NCBI RefSeq assembly: GCF_007748175.1 | Contig: NZ_CP037422.1 | Location: 2,315,231 to 2,379,230 of the forward strand | Source: Gimesia aquarii | Lineage (GTDB): Bacteria > Planctomycetota > Planctomycetia > Planctomycetales > Planctomycetaceae | Direction of reading: 5' to 3' | DNA length: 64,000 nt | Part shown: piece after piece, positions 17,250 through 27,598 of the stretch | How the letters are laid out: every line of letters begins with the position of its first letter | Numbering within the stretch: position 1 is the first letter of the stretch | The notes under the pieces: model-generated | Seen by the model: only the letters and a program-made list of their open reading frames with translations | What the model was told of the DNA's origin: nothing | The model's database searches: none | Program-made: the position numbers and the translations under genes

Positions 17250-18983
17250 TTGAACAAGCATGAAAACGAAGTGACTCCAGAAAGGCTGGGAGAATATTTG
17301 ATCGGGAAAAAAATTGGCGCCGGCGGAATGGGGTCAGTTTATCTGGCAACGAATATTCACACTGATCAACAAGTAGCCATTAAAGTACTCCCGAGTGCAC
17401 TAGCCCGCGAACCTGGTTTTGTCGAGCGATTTCATCGCGAAATTGAAGCGCTGAAAAAAATGCACAACCCGTATGTGATTGAATTTTATGACAGTGGTGT
17501 TGACAATGAGATCTACTACTATGTCATGGAATATGTCGAAGGAGAAACATTAACCAAACGACTCCATAGAGAAAAACGGATCGACTGGAAAACCGCGGTT
17601 AATATTTCCATCCAGATTTGCTCAGCACTGAAAGCCGCCCATGATGCCGGTATCATCCACCGCGACCTGAAACCTTCTAACTTAATCCTCAAAGAGGATG
17701 ACAGTGTTAAGCTTGCTGATTTTGGTGTGGCCCAGTTGTTTGCAACAGAAAAGCTCACTGTCACCGGCGGGATTATTGGCACAGCGGAATATATGTCACC
17801 CGAACAGGCCGAGGGGAAGCGCGTTACTAAACAGAGTGACTTATACTCTTTGGGTGCGGTCATGTATGTCATGCTGACCGGAAAGCCTCCGTTTAGCGGA
17901 AAAACGATGCTGGCCATTATTCAAAAACAAAAATATGGACAGTTTGATCTCCCCGGAAGATATGTCGATGACTTGCCCACCTGGCTCGAAGAGATCGTTT
18001 GCCAGCTACTGGAAAAAGATCCCCAGAAACGATTCCCGGATGCTTATGTCCTTTCTCGCCGATTGCAGGAAGTGTTGAACAAATTCGAAATGTCGACCTC
18101 TGAAGATACCTACGCCTTCTCGAAAACAAATAACTCTTCAGAGACACCCACCGTGGTTCAATCGGGTTCTGAACCGGAGGCGGGTGCTGGAACCTTGATG
18201 CAAGGATTAATGAGGGCACAACTGGAATCGGAAAGCACTGGCTCGCGCCTGAGCCAACTATTTGACAACACTTTTTTCTTACTTGGTCTACTGATATTAG
18301 TAATGGTAGGAGGCTATTTCTGGTTCCAGGAACGCGCACTCTCTCCTCAGGAAATGTTCGAACAATCCGAGTTAATCTTGCAACAGCCAGAAAATCCGGA
18401 ATGGTATACTGCTCGCGATAAATATTTGCTGCCACTTCTGGAATCACATCCCGATGAATGGGGGACACGGGTTGAAGACAGACTTGAACGGATCAAAACC
18501 TATGAGCTCAGCACAAAAGCTGGTATCACAGCCAAACGTAGATCACGCTCCGCCCCCCAGAATGAACCACAGCGATTTATGATGCTCGCACAACATTATC
18601 TGGAAATCGGTAATAATTCTGAAGCAGAACATATTCTTGCTGCTTTAGTTGATGTACTCAATGAAAATCCTGATCAAAAAGAAATGCGAGATCTTGCCTT
18701 ACAGATGCTGAACCAACTACGACAAGACTCTCGTAAAAATGCCGAACGATTTGTCATGTTAACGCAAGCCATGGCAAATGCAGATGCGCTTGCTGAAGAA
18801 AAAAAGTACAAAGAAGCAGCCGCCCTCTGGAATGCTTTGATTGTTTTATATGAAGAAGACAAAGCAAAAGCAGCACAGGAATTCATAAGACGCGCCAAAG
18901 AGAATCTCGCTAATTTACCAGAATTCGATCAGACTGAACAACCTCAATCAGAAGCTCAGAAAGCTAACACACCTGATGAATAA
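17250..18983 (+). CDS. Membrane-anchored Hanks-type Ser/Thr protein kinase
   Basis: Kinase of 577 residues. The catalytic domain (about 14-275) is complete: P-loop GAGGMG (23-28), VAIK with Lys45, HRDLKPSN (137-144), DFG (157-159) and [11 protein letters not shown] hydrophobic helix at about 345-366 should anchor it in the membrane. The C-terminal 200 residues are helical with TPR-like or coiled-coil character ([39 protein letters not shown]), a likely sensor or docking region. The assigned start is TTG; a GTG at 17271 also gives a full kinase domain. The gene overlaps apt by eight bases, which suggests translational coupling. The substrate is unknown. Confidence 0.93.
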   Translation: MNKHENEVTPERLGEYLIGKKIGAGGMGSVYLATNIHTDQQVAIKVLPSALAREPGFVERFHREIEALKKMHNPYVIEFYDSGVDNEIYYYVMEYVEGETLTKRLHREKRIDWKTAVNISIQICSALKAAHDAGIIHRDLKPSNLILKEDDSVKLADFGVAQLFATEKLTVTGGIIGTAEYMSPEQAEGKRVTKQSDLYSLGAVMYVMLTGKPPFSGKTMLAIIQKQKYGQFDLPGRYVDDLPTWLEEIVCQLLEKDPQKRFPDAYVLSRRLQEVLNKFEMSTSEDTYAFSKTNNSSETPTVVQSGSEPEAGAGTLMQGLMRAQLESESTGSRLSQLFDNTFFLLGLLILVMVGGYFWFQERALSPQEMFEQSELILQQPENPEWYTARDKYLLPLLESHPDEWGTRVEDRLERIKTYELSTKAGITAKRRSRSAPQNEPQRFMMLAQHYLEIGNNSEAEHILAALVDVLNENPDQKEMRDLALQMLNQLRQDSRKNAERFVMLTQAMANADALAEEKKYKEAAALWNALIVLYEEDKAKAAQEFIRRAKENLANLPEFDQTEQPQSEAQKANTPDE

Positions 18984-19509
18984 TCAAATCAATTTAAAAG
19001 AATATATCCGTGAAATTCCCGACTTCCCCAAACCAGGAATTCTCTTTCGAGATATTACGCCCCTACTTGCTGAACCGACTGCATTCCAAGAAGTCATTGA
19101 TCGCTTGACAGACTACTATCGCGATAAAAAAATTACAGCAGTCCTTGCCGCCGAAGCACGGGGATTCATCTTTGCGGCACCACTCGCATTGGCTTTGGGA
19201 GCACGTTTTATTCCCATTCGAAAACCAGGCAAACTTCCCTTTGAAACCAGAGCCTTTCACTATGAACTGGAATACGGTTCGGATTCGTTGGAGATGCACA
19301 CCGATTCGATTCATACCGATGATCGTGTGCTGATTGTAGACGATCTTCTGGCAACAGGTGGTACGATCTCAGCTTGTATTGAACTTGTGAAACACACCGA
19401 CGCGGAAGTCGTAGGTTGTGCCTTTCTCATCGAACTCTTATTCTTACAGGCACGTCATAAAATGAATGGTTGCGACGTTTTTTCTCTCATTCAGTATGAT
19501 TCTGAATAA
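18976..19509 (+). CDS. apt: Adenine phosphoribosyltransferase
   Basis: Purine-salvage enzyme of the cytoplasm that converts adenine and PRPP to AMP and pyrophosphate. The protein is 177 residues, the family norm. It begins with the APT-type [26 protein letters not shown]. It carries [14 protein letters not shown] (59-71), the flexible-loop KPGKLPFE (83-90) and the PRPP-binding [13 protein letters not shown] (118-130). The ATG lies inside the last codons of the kinase gene. The pairing with a kinase is unusual, but no functional link can be read from the sequence. Confidence 0.96.
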   Translation: MNNQINLKEYIREIPDFPKPGILFRDITPLLAEPTAFQEVIDRLTDYYRDKKITAVLAAEARGFIFAAPLALALGARFIPIRKPGKLPFETRAFHYELEYGSDSLEMHTDSIHTDDRVLIVDDLLATGGTISACIELVKHTDAEVVGCAFLIELLFLQARHKMNGCDVFSLIQYDSE

Positions 19510-19517
19510 GAGTCGTT

Positions 19518-20318
19518 CTACTCAGGAACCCAGATCGCAGTAGAGTTTTGATCATTCGTCTGACTCTCCAGACGTCGCGCCTTGATTCGCACATAAGGCG
19601 CGACAAATCGACCGCGATGTCGAAAATGACCAACCGGTGCACTCGGATCTGCTCGACATGGCTCACGTAAATCTTCAATCACAAAACCCTGTCTGCACAA
19701 CCCCCCTACTAACTGATCCCAGCGATGTAAGTATTCGTTTGCCCCTTCTTCACGATAGGAACGGTCATCTCCTTTCGGCAACGGACCTTGCTGGTAATAC
19801 TCCAACCCAATCACATAAGAATTCTGCTGGTCCCGATTGGTAATCTGCAAACTGGTGGGGGTTTTATGCTGGCTGATATACAGTCCCCCGGGCCGCATGA
19901 CACGTGCCACTTCTTGATAAACAGCTTCGAGATCAGGCACATAACAGGTACTCACAGGTTGATGTACAATATCAAACCAGGCATCGTGAAGCTCAGATAA
20001 ATCATCCATTGATGTTTCCAGAATACGCACGTTAAGCCCTCGCCGTCTCGCTTCCTGTTCATCCAGTTGCAACATCTTGTTACTTAAATCGACAACAGTC
20101 ACGTGCGCGCCCGCGGATGCATAAAGAATAGACTGCCAGCCACCTCCCGATGCCAGACAGAGCACCTGTTTTCCCTCTACAGATGCAGGCAACCAGCCAC
20201 GTGAGTCTAAGGCCTTTAAGGGCGCGCGACATTCTTCATCGGTAGCCACCTTGGTAAACTGGCTGCGATTTTCTGCCAACCGATTCCAGGCAGCACGGTT
20301 GGTAGGCAGGTGGGACAT
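19518..20318 (-). CDS. Class I SAM-dependent methyltransferase
   Basis: Cytoplasmic protein of 266 residues with a Rossmann-type methyltransferase core. Motif I is VLCLASGGGWQSI (about 52-64). VTVVDLSNKMLQLD marks the acidic residue that binds the SAM ribose, DIVHQPVSTCYVPDL is the motif IV region, and ARVMRPGGLYISQ is the post-motif. The N-terminus (NRAAWNRLAENRSQF) resembles the YcgJ/UbiE-like group of unassigned methyltransferases. The substrate cannot be inferred. It is convergent with apt at a gap of only eight bases, with no hairpin between them, and is followed upstream by the helical-repeat gene on the same strand. Confidence 0.85.
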   Translation of the reverse strand: MSHLPTNRAAWNRLAENRSQFTKVATDEECRAPLKALDSRGWLPASVEGKQVLCLASGGGWQSILYASAGAHVTVVDLSNKMLQLDEQEARRRGLNVRILETSMDDLSELHDAWFDIVHQPVSTCYVPDLEAVYQEVARVMRPGGLYISQHKTPTSLQITNRDQQNSYVIGLEYYQQGPLPKGDDRSYREEGANEYLHRWDQLVGGLCRQGFVIEDLREPCRADPSAPVGHFRHRGRFVAPYVRIKARRLESQTNDQNSTAIWVPE

Positions 20319-20363
20319 ACGAAAGGCCTCGATTCCATATAGATCGCGTTTAAGATTTCGAAA

Positions 20364-21530
20364 TTATTCCTTACCTTGTGCATCCAGTAAAGAACCTGCA
20401 AAGGTCACCAAATCACCTTTTCCACGTGCCACTTTCTGCAAAATATCAAGGCGCTGCGTTTCTCGACATAAGTCGGTAAAAGAAAATGTATTTGGATCTT
20501 CAAACTGGCTCAAATGTGTTTCAGCCAGTTCAATTGCCTGATCATTCTGCCCCAGGCGTGTGAGCAGATCGATCAACACATAGGCAATCATCTGCTTATC
20601 ATCAGCATCTGGTTCGAGCTCCAGCTTCTTTTCAAAATAAGCGATCCCGAGATTACGATCATTCTCATCACCGATTAACGCTTTGAAAAAATGCAGATGA
20701 GCAGGATAAAAATCCTCGAACGGAGTTTCCCCAGGATACTGAAACTGCTCATCCAAACGAGAACCATATTCGCAGAGTTCAATGACTTTGGGTAAATTGG
20801 AATCATCGTCAGACAAAAGTCTGGCGAAGCGTACAACTGAGTTTAAATGCGATACATCAATATGATAACTGCCCCCTTCGAACATCCAGTCCCGTCCAGC
20901 CATCAGTTCTCTCAGGTTATCCGTCGGCTGTGCCATCGGAACTTTTTGCTGGACCTGATACTGCAAAGACTGTACAAGGTCTCCATAAAGTTGGTCGACC
21001 AACAGGCGTGCGACTTGCTGTCGACTTTCCGGTTTGAGCTGGGTATTCATTTGATCAAAGACGGTGATTGTGTTACAGATCCCATTAACATTCAGCATGA
21101 TCTCAAACCCCTTCTCCGGGTTTGCCCCTTCATACACACAAACCTGAATCAGTTCTTCAACTTTATCTTCGGGTACCGTTCGCGGATTAATCTTATTCAA
21201 GGCCGAGGCAACCAACTCCGGCTCCTGAATCGTCTGATAATACAACCAGGCATCGGAATACTGTTTTTCTTCAAGGAATAAAGCACCAATCTCACGCGCT
21301 GCGTCAATGTAAGCCTGCTCAAATTCTTTTTTGTGCGCTTCGGGAACAGTATCAAATGAGGTTGGTTGTAAGAGTTCAATTCCCAGCGACTGCTTCTTTT
21401 TCATCAATAAGGCATCAAACAGGCGATGATAATTTTTTTGCTCAGTTAACGTTTCGATCAACTGTTCGAGCACAGCTTCGGGAGATTGCTGCTGTAATTC
21501 TTCCAGGACTGTAAATACATCTTCAGACAT
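20364..21530 (-). CDS. Helical-repeat (TPR-like) protein of unknown function
   Basis: Predicted cytoplasmic protein of 388 residues, acidic and almost wholly alpha-helical. Repeats such as QKNYHRLFDALLMKKK, EKQYSDAWLYYQTI and LLTRLGQNDQAIELAETHL suggest a TPR-like solenoid and protein binding. The frame is open to 21695, but the upstream 55 residues look non-coding. The Met at 21530 (MSEDVFTVL) starts the well-ordered part, so I use it. No signal peptide or catalytic motif is visible. It lies 45 bases upstream of the methyltransferase gene on the same strand and may be co-transcribed. I do not recognise the family. Confidence 0.7.
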   Translation of the reverse strand: MSEDVFTVLEELQQQSPEAVLEQLIETLTEQKNYHRLFDALLMKKKQSLGIELLQPTSFDTVPEAHKKEFEQAYIDAAREIGALFLEEKQYSDAWLYYQTIQEPELVASALNKINPRTVPEDKVEELIQVCVYEGANPEKGFEIMLNVNGICNTITVFDQMNTQLKPESRQQVARLLVDQLYGDLVQSLQYQVQQKVPMAQPTDNLRELMAGRDWMFEGGSYHIDVSHLNSVVRFARLLSDDDSNLPKVIELCEYGSRLDEQFQYPGETPFEDFYPAHLHFFKALIGDENDRNLGIAYFEKKLELEPDADDKQMIAYVLIDLLTRLGQNDQAIELAETHLSQFEDPNTFSFTDLCRETQRLDILQKVARGKGDLVTFAGSLLDAQGKE

Positions 21531-21821
21531 GATTTTTCTCTTATTTTTAAATCGTTTCAGTTTTACGGAATTCAGCAAACTATGTTCTGGACGCCTACTA
21601 TACTGCACAAAACCAGTGCAGCCTGCAAACGAGAGTAGGAAATCTTTCGTACACTCCATTGTAAGAATTCTCGATCGTTCTGAGTACCCTGCCAATCGAG
21701 AAAGAGAAGATTCACTGTATTTCGCGTGAGCTATAGCGCGTCCAATTTAACCATAGCATTTTAAAGTGATGATATGAGGTTCAAACAGTCCTGGAGACGC
21801 TACAATAAACCTGGATACAGG

Positions 21822-23852
21822 CTATTCGACAAATAACAGTGGGGATACATCACCATTCTTATCAAACCGGCCGATCACTGATTCGTAATTGGTGTTATGA
21901 CCTAACACGGCACGTGAATTCTCGCCTTTCTTGAGGCTGCGATAAACTAACAACTGATGTGCACCAATACGTAATCGATGTCCCGAAGCTTCATCCCGAG
22001 CCGAAATTTTGCCCCCTTCACTCACAGTCAGACTAGCCCAGTCTGCAGGTTTCCGTTTCAACCCCGGCTCCCAATCGATGATTAACGGCGCATACAGGGC
22101 ATTTCCGAGAGACGCCTGATGTAATACGAGCTGATTTTGGTCGTCCAGGGTCAGGCTGCCAGGCTGAAAGAAGTCACGTTCTTGTGGCAAACCGATCGGA
22201 AAGACACGGGCAGACAAGCCTTTGGTTTTGAGTTGTAATTCATGAGTCCCTTCCTTCAAAGAACCTTTAATGCCGAGAGAAATGGGAATCACAGAACGGT
22301 ACTCAAGATTTGCTGTTTCTGTTCCTGTGACAATATCGGAAAGAAAAACAAAATGTTGATTACGCGGTAATAAAATTTGTCGCTCCAACTTGTATCCAGA
22401 CTCCAGATCCATTTGCAGTTCCAGATAATCTGCATCCTCATCCGAATGCCAGCAGATACAACTCCACTCACCATCTCCCGAAATTGCCCGTTCATCAGCG
22501 GTGAGTGAAAAATCCCAGTCACCTTCGATTAATAACTTACCTGTTGTTGATAAACTCAATTCAGGTAAGTCGCTATTCCAGGTCGTGACCAGCAAGTTTG
22601 ACGCGTCAGACCAGTAATTGCGCATGGTGGCAATAGCAGACCAGTCAGACTGATTGGAAGGTTCTTCATCTGTCTGAAAGAAAAACTTTTGACGCTTTTT
22701 TCCGGAAGTCAGCGCCTTTAAATATCGACGCTCAACTCCTCTGGCAGGTAAATCCGTGTAATAAGTCGCGAGCGTAAGCAAGAAATAATGCTCGACAGCA
22801 TGCACAGGACAAAGTGCGATTTTTCCTGAACCGTCACAAAGCATAATCAAATTTTCAACCGACCATTGAAATCGTTCCTGAGCCTCCTGATCCCATACTG
22901 ACTTTCCCCAGACATGACCGATATACGACGCTCGTGTTAATGCGGCCAACCAGTAATCCAGACGGGCATGGAAGTCCGCATGTGGTGTCCCATCTGTATC
23001 AGTTCGATCAAAAAAGCAATCTCGCAGATTCTGCTGCCCTAACTGTCGAAAGTTTTTTGCCCCTGAAATCTCCTGGAAGAGAAACCCTAATCGCCAGGGC
23101 AACTCACCGGAAATGAGAATCACTTGATCTTCTGTCGTATCTGAAAAATCAGTCTCTTCAAGATTGAAACAAAGTGAAGCAGCCGCGAACAGACAATGGC
23201 GCCAAACCGTAACCAAAGCAGAGGGAGCTAAACAATACCCAACATTCTCCACGACTTCAGTTAAAAGTAATAACTCATATGGCAATAATGGTTCTGAAAT
23301 GCAAACCTGATCCAACCAGCCCACTAATAAACGGCTGACTTCATCCCAGCTCAATTCAGGTGTTTTTTTACGCTTTGTTTTCTTTGTCCCCTTTATGTTC
23401 TTTTCAGATACGTCTCGAATCGACTTGACAAGATTGATTAAATCCGCTGTGCGGCATGTATTCTCAGTCTCATCTTCAGACCAGAGAGCAGCCCAGAGCA
23501 TCCCTTCAGAGTGTTTACCCCGTCTCTTTTGCTTCGAAATTTCTTTGAGTTGTGAACCTAAGCCCCTGGAAAATCGGTCCAGATCTCCCACTTGCGCAGC
23601 TTTCTTCAAATCCCTGGTTGATTTTGACTTCCATTTCACCGTCAGCAGGAATTCTTCATCAGTCAGCGAAAACAGCTGTTGAGGTACCGATTGACCAAAT
23701 ACGATTGACATTGTTTCTTCCATTGATTGTTCCCCAACAATACTTTCGATTTTCGCTCGGAGCACTGATTTAAGACTGGATTGGTGAAGCCGACGCTGAC
23801 CATGTATCTCAGCAGGTACCGGGATGGAAACCCAGCACGTAGACTGCGACAA
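21822..23852 (-). CDS. Large heparinase II/III-like protein of unknown function
   Basis: Protein of 676 residues with no obvious signal peptide. The N-terminal two thirds are mainly helical, and the last 250 residues are beta-rich (GDGEWSCICWHSDEDADYLE; LERQILLPRNQHFVFLSDIV). That arrangement, an alpha toroid followed by a beta sandwich, recalls heparinase II/III-like lyases, but I see no secure catalytic signature. The start is TTG at 23852; the next in-frame Met is about 43 residues in, so the N-terminus is uncertain. It lies 35 bases after the amidohydrolase gene on the same strand and is probably co-transcribed. The function should be left open. Confidence 0.6.
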   Translation of the reverse strand: MSQSTCWVSIPVPAEIHGQRRLHQSSLKSVLRAKIESIVGEQSMEETMSIVFGQSVPQQLFSLTDEEFLLTVKWKSKSTRDLKKAAQVGDLDRFSRGLGSQLKEISKQKRRGKHSEGMLWAALWSEDETENTCRTADLINLVKSIRDVSEKNIKGTKKTKRKKTPELSWDEVSRLLVGWLDQVCISEPLLPYELLLLTEVVENVGYCLAPSALVTVWRHCLFAAASLCFNLEETDFSDTTEDQVILISGELPWRLGFLFQEISGAKNFRQLGQQNLRDCFFDRTDTDGTPHADFHARLDYWLAALTRASYIGHVWGKSVWDQEAQERFQWSVENLIMLCDGSGKIALCPVHAVEHYFLLTLATYYTDLPARGVERRYLKALTSGKKRQKFFFQTDEEPSNQSDWSAIATMRNYWSDASNLLVTTWNSDLPELSLSTTGKLLIEGDWDFSLTADERAISGDGEWSCICWHSDEDADYLELQMDLESGYKLERQILLPRNQHFVFLSDIVTGTETANLEYRSVIPISLGIKGSLKEGTHELQLKTKGLSARVFPIGLPQERDFFQPGSLTLDDQNQLVLHQASLGNALYAPLIIDWEPGLKRKPADWASLTVSEGGKISARDEASGHRLRIGAHQLLVYRSLKKGENSRAVLGHNTNYESVIGRFDKNGDVSPLLFVE

Positions 23853-23887
23853 TTAGAAGATATAGGGTAACCAGATTTCCCATGAAA

Positions 23888-25114
23888 TCAATTGACCCAG
23901 CCCCCATTCAACATAACACGCGCAACATGTGACTGTGCATTTAACAAAAGATCACTGCCAGTAGAGGATTTTGAACCGTCGGGCAATTGAACCAAAGCCA
24001 AATCAGCCCTTTTTCCAATTGTTAATGAACCGACTTCTTGAGACAGACCTAAAGCGCGTGCCCCAGCCAGGGTGCCACATTCCAAGATTAAATCGGGAGA
24101 AATCTCTGAAAAGTTCTCACGTAGAAATTGCAGCTCATTCCAAAGGCTCAAATCCGGGTTGGACGCTCGGCTATCAGTCCCAATTGCCACATTGATGCCT
24201 CGCTCGATCATTCTCAGCCAGGGATGAGGGGTGTGACCGAAGTAATGGTGTGTTCTTGGACAATAGACAACCGAAATCTGTGGTGCCTGTCTCAGAAATT
24301 CGATGTCAGTTTCACCAAAATAGTTGCCATGAACGGCTAAGGCAGACGTCAATTCTGCCAAAGGGGCCAGATAGTCAAACATCCGCACATCCTCTCTCAA
24401 GATGTTTGGATCCCATAGCCCCAGTTCTGTTAACAATTTGACAAAGGGCCCTTGTTTCCGCTCCAGGAAATCCAGTTCTGCTTGTGTCTCTGCCAGATGG
24501 ACGGCAACAGGTGCCACCTGATTTCGAGCCTCGTTGACAAGACTCAGATATAAATCGGGATGAACGCTGTAAGGCGCATGCGGGCTCAATCCTAACTGTA
24601 TCAAATGAGACTCAGCCTGATCTGGAATCTCCTCAAAAAACTGATCTGCGATACGTTCCTGTTCTGAAATACGATCGACAGAAAAACCCAGGCACTCTCG
24701 AAAGACCACTGCATGGGGTACCTGTTGATTCTGTGCGAACAGATGCAGACTCGCGACACTCGTCGCAATTTCCCCGATACACGTCGTTCCCGATTCCAAA
24801 CACTCCTGGATGCCTTTTCGAATTTTTGGCTCTATTGAAGTAGAACTTTCAAAGCGCGACTTCATGACCGACTGAATCCAGTCAGTAAAAGGAGCGACCG
24901 GGCCTAACGGATTTTCGAGATCGCTGAATTCCAAATGTGTGTGAGCATTTATCAATCCCGGAACGATGGCAGTATTTCCCAAATCAACAGCCTGGGGATG
25001 ATCACCCGCATAAACGGCGGAAATGTGAGAACCTTCCACTTCTACCACCGCATGTTCAAGCGGTGGTCTTTCCACGGGGAAGACCCAACGTGCTTTTAAG
25101 ATCTGACGTTCCAA
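23888..25114 (-). CDS. Amidohydrolase, probable aminodeoxyfutalosine deaminase
   Basis: Metal-dependent deaminase of 408 residues in the amidohydrolase superfamily (SAH/MTA/aminofutalosine deaminase branch). Metal ligands are visible: NAHTH (His58, His60), HLAETQAE after the substrate motif LSPHAPYSVHP, AVHGNYF, and the Asp of AIGTDSRASN. The C-terminus has the composite-domain string LTIGKRADLALV. With mqnA and mqnC 4-5 kb away on the same strand, the likely role is converting aminodeoxyfutalosine to futalosine for menaquinone synthesis. SAH or MTA deamination is the main alternative. The apparent start is TTG without a clear ribosome-binding site. Confidence 0.75.
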   Translation of the reverse strand: MERQILKARWVFPVERPPLEHAVVEVEGSHISAVYAGDHPQAVDLGNTAIVPGLINAHTHLEFSDLENPLGPVAPFTDWIQSVMKSRFESSTSIEPKIRKGIQECLESGTTCIGEIATSVASLHLFAQNQQVPHAVVFRECLGFSVDRISEQERIADQFFEEIPDQAESHLIQLGLSPHAPYSVHPDLYLSLVNEARNQVAPVAVHLAETQAELDFLERKQGPFVKLLTELGLWDPNILREDVRMFDYLAPLAELTSALAVHGNYFGETDIEFLRQAPQISVVYCPRTHHYFGHTPHPWLRMIERGINVAIGTDSRASNPDLSLWNELQFLRENFSEISPDLILECGTLAGARALGLSQEVGSLTIGKRADLALVQLPDGSKSSTGSDLLLNAQSHVARVMLNGGWVN

Positions 25115-25184
25115 AGTTCTACTTTTGATAAGACGGAATTTGAGTACAGATAGGGAAAAGAATCACGGCATTGTATCAGACCGG

Positions 25185-27593
25185 TCATGATTTGGAATCA
25201 GTTAAACGGCGGTCCAATGTCAAAGGCTGAGTTGTATCAAGGTTTGCAGGGGTCACTGACTGATTTTGAATCCAACGTAACAACACAATCGCAATCAGAC
25301 CACAAATCAAGAGTAAAGGCCAGGAATATCGTAAACCTTCCGGTTCCATTCGCACAAAATGCTGTAACCCATTTGTGGGAACCCAATTTTCAGGAATTCG
25401 TTCTCTGAACACGGAAAGACCGTTGTAAATAAAGTGAAAGACAACTCCTGGCAACAGACTGCGACTGTGAACGGCCATTAATCCCAAGACTAACCCCAGC
25501 AAGGTGGCGTTGAATACCTGCTGTGGAATCATATGCATGGCACCAAAAGTCACACTTGACAAAATAATCGCCAGCCAGGCCCGACCACGACGGCCAAATC
25601 CACTTAAAATGAACCCACGGAACGCCAATTCTTCACAAATAGCGGGGGCCAATGCAAACGCCATCAACACTAACCAGATCGGTTGGGTTGGATCTGACAT
25701 TCCCTTGAGAACTGCCACCGTGCCTTCAGGAAGTGCGGGGAAAAACCAATCCAAGCTCACCGCCAACTCGAGCGACAAAGGGTGTAATATGAAAGGCAAA
25801 CTAATGCCAACCGCTAAAAATCCAAGACTAGGCAAATAGAGTCGGAATGTTTTTCTGACACTAGTGGTCAACATGATCCCCATGATCAAAGCGGGAGTCG
25901 CAATGATCGCCAATTGTTGAATCATCAAAAGCTGCATCATCCGCAGGGGGCGTTCTGCTTCGGTTGCAGACTGAATTGCAGCACTCATGCTGTTCATCAC
26001 ACCGAACTGTAACAACATGATGATCACAAAACAGAATCCAGCTTCGGCAAAACTGGGTAATGAGTCCTTGGTTTTCAACAGGTGCCGTAGCCACAAACCG
26101 AGTTCAAACCGTTCCGCTTCTCGGAATAGAACATCTTCACGTTGAAATTGATCGATGGCCCACCAAAGTGCCAACAGACTGTAACCGATACTTGTGACTA
26201 AAACAGGAATCGCATACACATAAAGAATTCCGGCATTGACTGAAGAGAGGAGCATACCTTTCAAGAGCAATGCGACACCGACAACAGGCATCAAGCTGTA
26301 AAACGCATTGATTTCGACGGCCGGTGATAAGCAGAATACCGTCAGCCCCAGTGTGACCATCAATAATGGTGTTAGATAATATTGTCCTTCTTTGCTACTG
26401 CGGGCGAAGGTGGCAAACGCGAGACATAGTGCGCTAAACAATGCCGACAGGGGAATCAACAACAGTACGATCCAAAATAAAGCTGAGAAAGATGGGAACG
26501 AGAGATCTCCGATCTTGGAAAGCGCCCCTGATCCTGCGAGATTGACCATATGTTTCCCGGTAAACCCCATACTGGCCAGATTCAGCAGAGCTGTGGAGAC
26601 ACTGAAAATCAGAACGGTTAAAAACTTTCCTAACACAATTTCTGTGCGTTTGGCAGGAGAAATCAGTAACGTTTCCATCGTACCACGCTCTTTTTCTCCG
26701 GCTCCTAAATCAATCGCCGGATAAAACGCACCTGTGGCTGCCATAATGATTAATAGAGCCGGAAAAAGTTTACTCCAGAGATTCGCCGCCAATTGTTCGT
26801 CCTGAGCCAAATCGATGACATCCGGGTTGATGGGTGTTGGTAATGACTCGGGAAGATTAGCTCGATGCAATCGCGCTCTTAGTATCTCTTTCTCCCAGGC
26901 CTCTATTGCTTCATCCACACGACGATAGGCAATCATCGATTTTTCGTCTGCGTTGTTCTCTAAAATTAAAGGCCGCAGAGAATCAGCGGGATCAAAGTCA
27001 ATCGGTTCATGCCGCTCCAGTTTCTCACTAACTCGTTCGATCTCCTGAGAAAGTCCCTTGGGAATCAAAATCAAAACTTGAATCTGACTTTCAGCAAACA
27101 ATGCACTCAGTCTGGCATTGGTCTCTTCCAACTCCACGATCAGCCGCGCAGCTTTCTGTTTTTCAGTTTTACTGTCGATTTCCTCTAATTCGTCGAGTAA
27201 TTTCTGATGAGTCTTTAGCACCACTTCCAGTGCATAGGCTTGTTTCAAGATTTCCTGTTGTTGTTCATTTTCAAGAATATTTTCGGATTCCTCAGATTGC
27301 TTACTGTCTGTAAAGACGCGTAACTTATCTGCATCAGCGGGAATTCGAAACCAATTCGAAACAAAACGGTCACCGTCTAATAACTGCGGATGCTTTGGCA
27401 GATCATCGGCTCCGAGGATGACTACATTACGTGGTTGCTCGGAAAACAGAACGGTCATCTGGACCATGCCGATGCCCATCGCCGGATAGAGTAACAGTGG
27501 GAGAATAGCCACCATGAATAGCGTGCGTCGATCTCGCATCTGGTCCCGCAATTCACGCAGCAAAATAAGCTTAATATTCTTCCAGTGTATCAT
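25185..27593 (-). CDS. NatB-like ABC-2 permease fused to a CPBP protease
   Basis: Membrane protein of 802 residues. Residues 1-500 are an ABC-2 permease of the NatB type: one TM helix (about 25-46), a large extracytoplasmic helical loop, then EKERGTMETLLISPA and a further TM bundle. The C-terminal 250 residues are a CPBP (CAAX/Rce1-like) intramembrane protease domain with all three motifs: EELAFR (Glu654, Glu655, Arg659), FGAMH, and HFIYN. The start is only five bases after the stop of the ATPase gene. The fusion suggests that export and membrane proteolysis are coupled, for example in peptide release. The substrate is unknown. Confidence 0.88.
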   Translation of the reverse strand: MIHWKNIKLILLRELRDQMRDRRTLFMVAILPLLLYPAMGIGMVQMTVLFSEQPRNVVILGADDLPKHPQLLDGDRFVSNWFRIPADADKLRVFTDSKQSEESENILENEQQQEILKQAYALEVVLKTHQKLLDELEEIDSKTEKQKAARLIVELEETNARLSALFAESQIQVLILIPKGLSQEIERVSEKLERHEPIDFDPADSLRPLILENNADEKSMIAYRRVDEAIEAWEKEILRARLHRANLPESLPTPINPDVIDLAQDEQLAANLWSKLFPALLIIMAATGAFYPAIDLGAGEKERGTMETLLISPAKRTEIVLGKFLTVLIFSVSTALLNLASMGFTGKHMVNLAGSGALSKIGDLSFPSFSALFWIVLLLIPLSALFSALCLAFATFARSSKEGQYYLTPLLMVTLGLTVFCLSPAVEINAFYSLMPVVGVALLLKGMLLSSVNAGILYVYAIPVLVTSIGYSLLALWWAIDQFQREDVLFREAERFELGLWLRHLLKTKDSLPSFAEAGFCFVIIMLLQFGVMNSMSAAIQSATEAERPLRMMQLLMIQQLAIIATPALIMGIMLTTSVRKTFRLYLPSLGFLAVGISLPFILHPLSLELAVSLDWFFPALPEGTVAVLKGMSDPTQPIWLVLMAFALAPAICEELAFRGFILSGFGRRGRAWLAIILSSVTFGAMHMIPQQVFNATLLGLVLGLMAVHSRSLLPGVVFHFIYNGLSVFRERIPENWVPTNGLQHFVRMEPEGLRYSWPLLLICGLIAIVLLRWIQNQSVTPANLDTTQPLTLDRRLTDSKS

Positions 27594-27598
27594 CTGAA

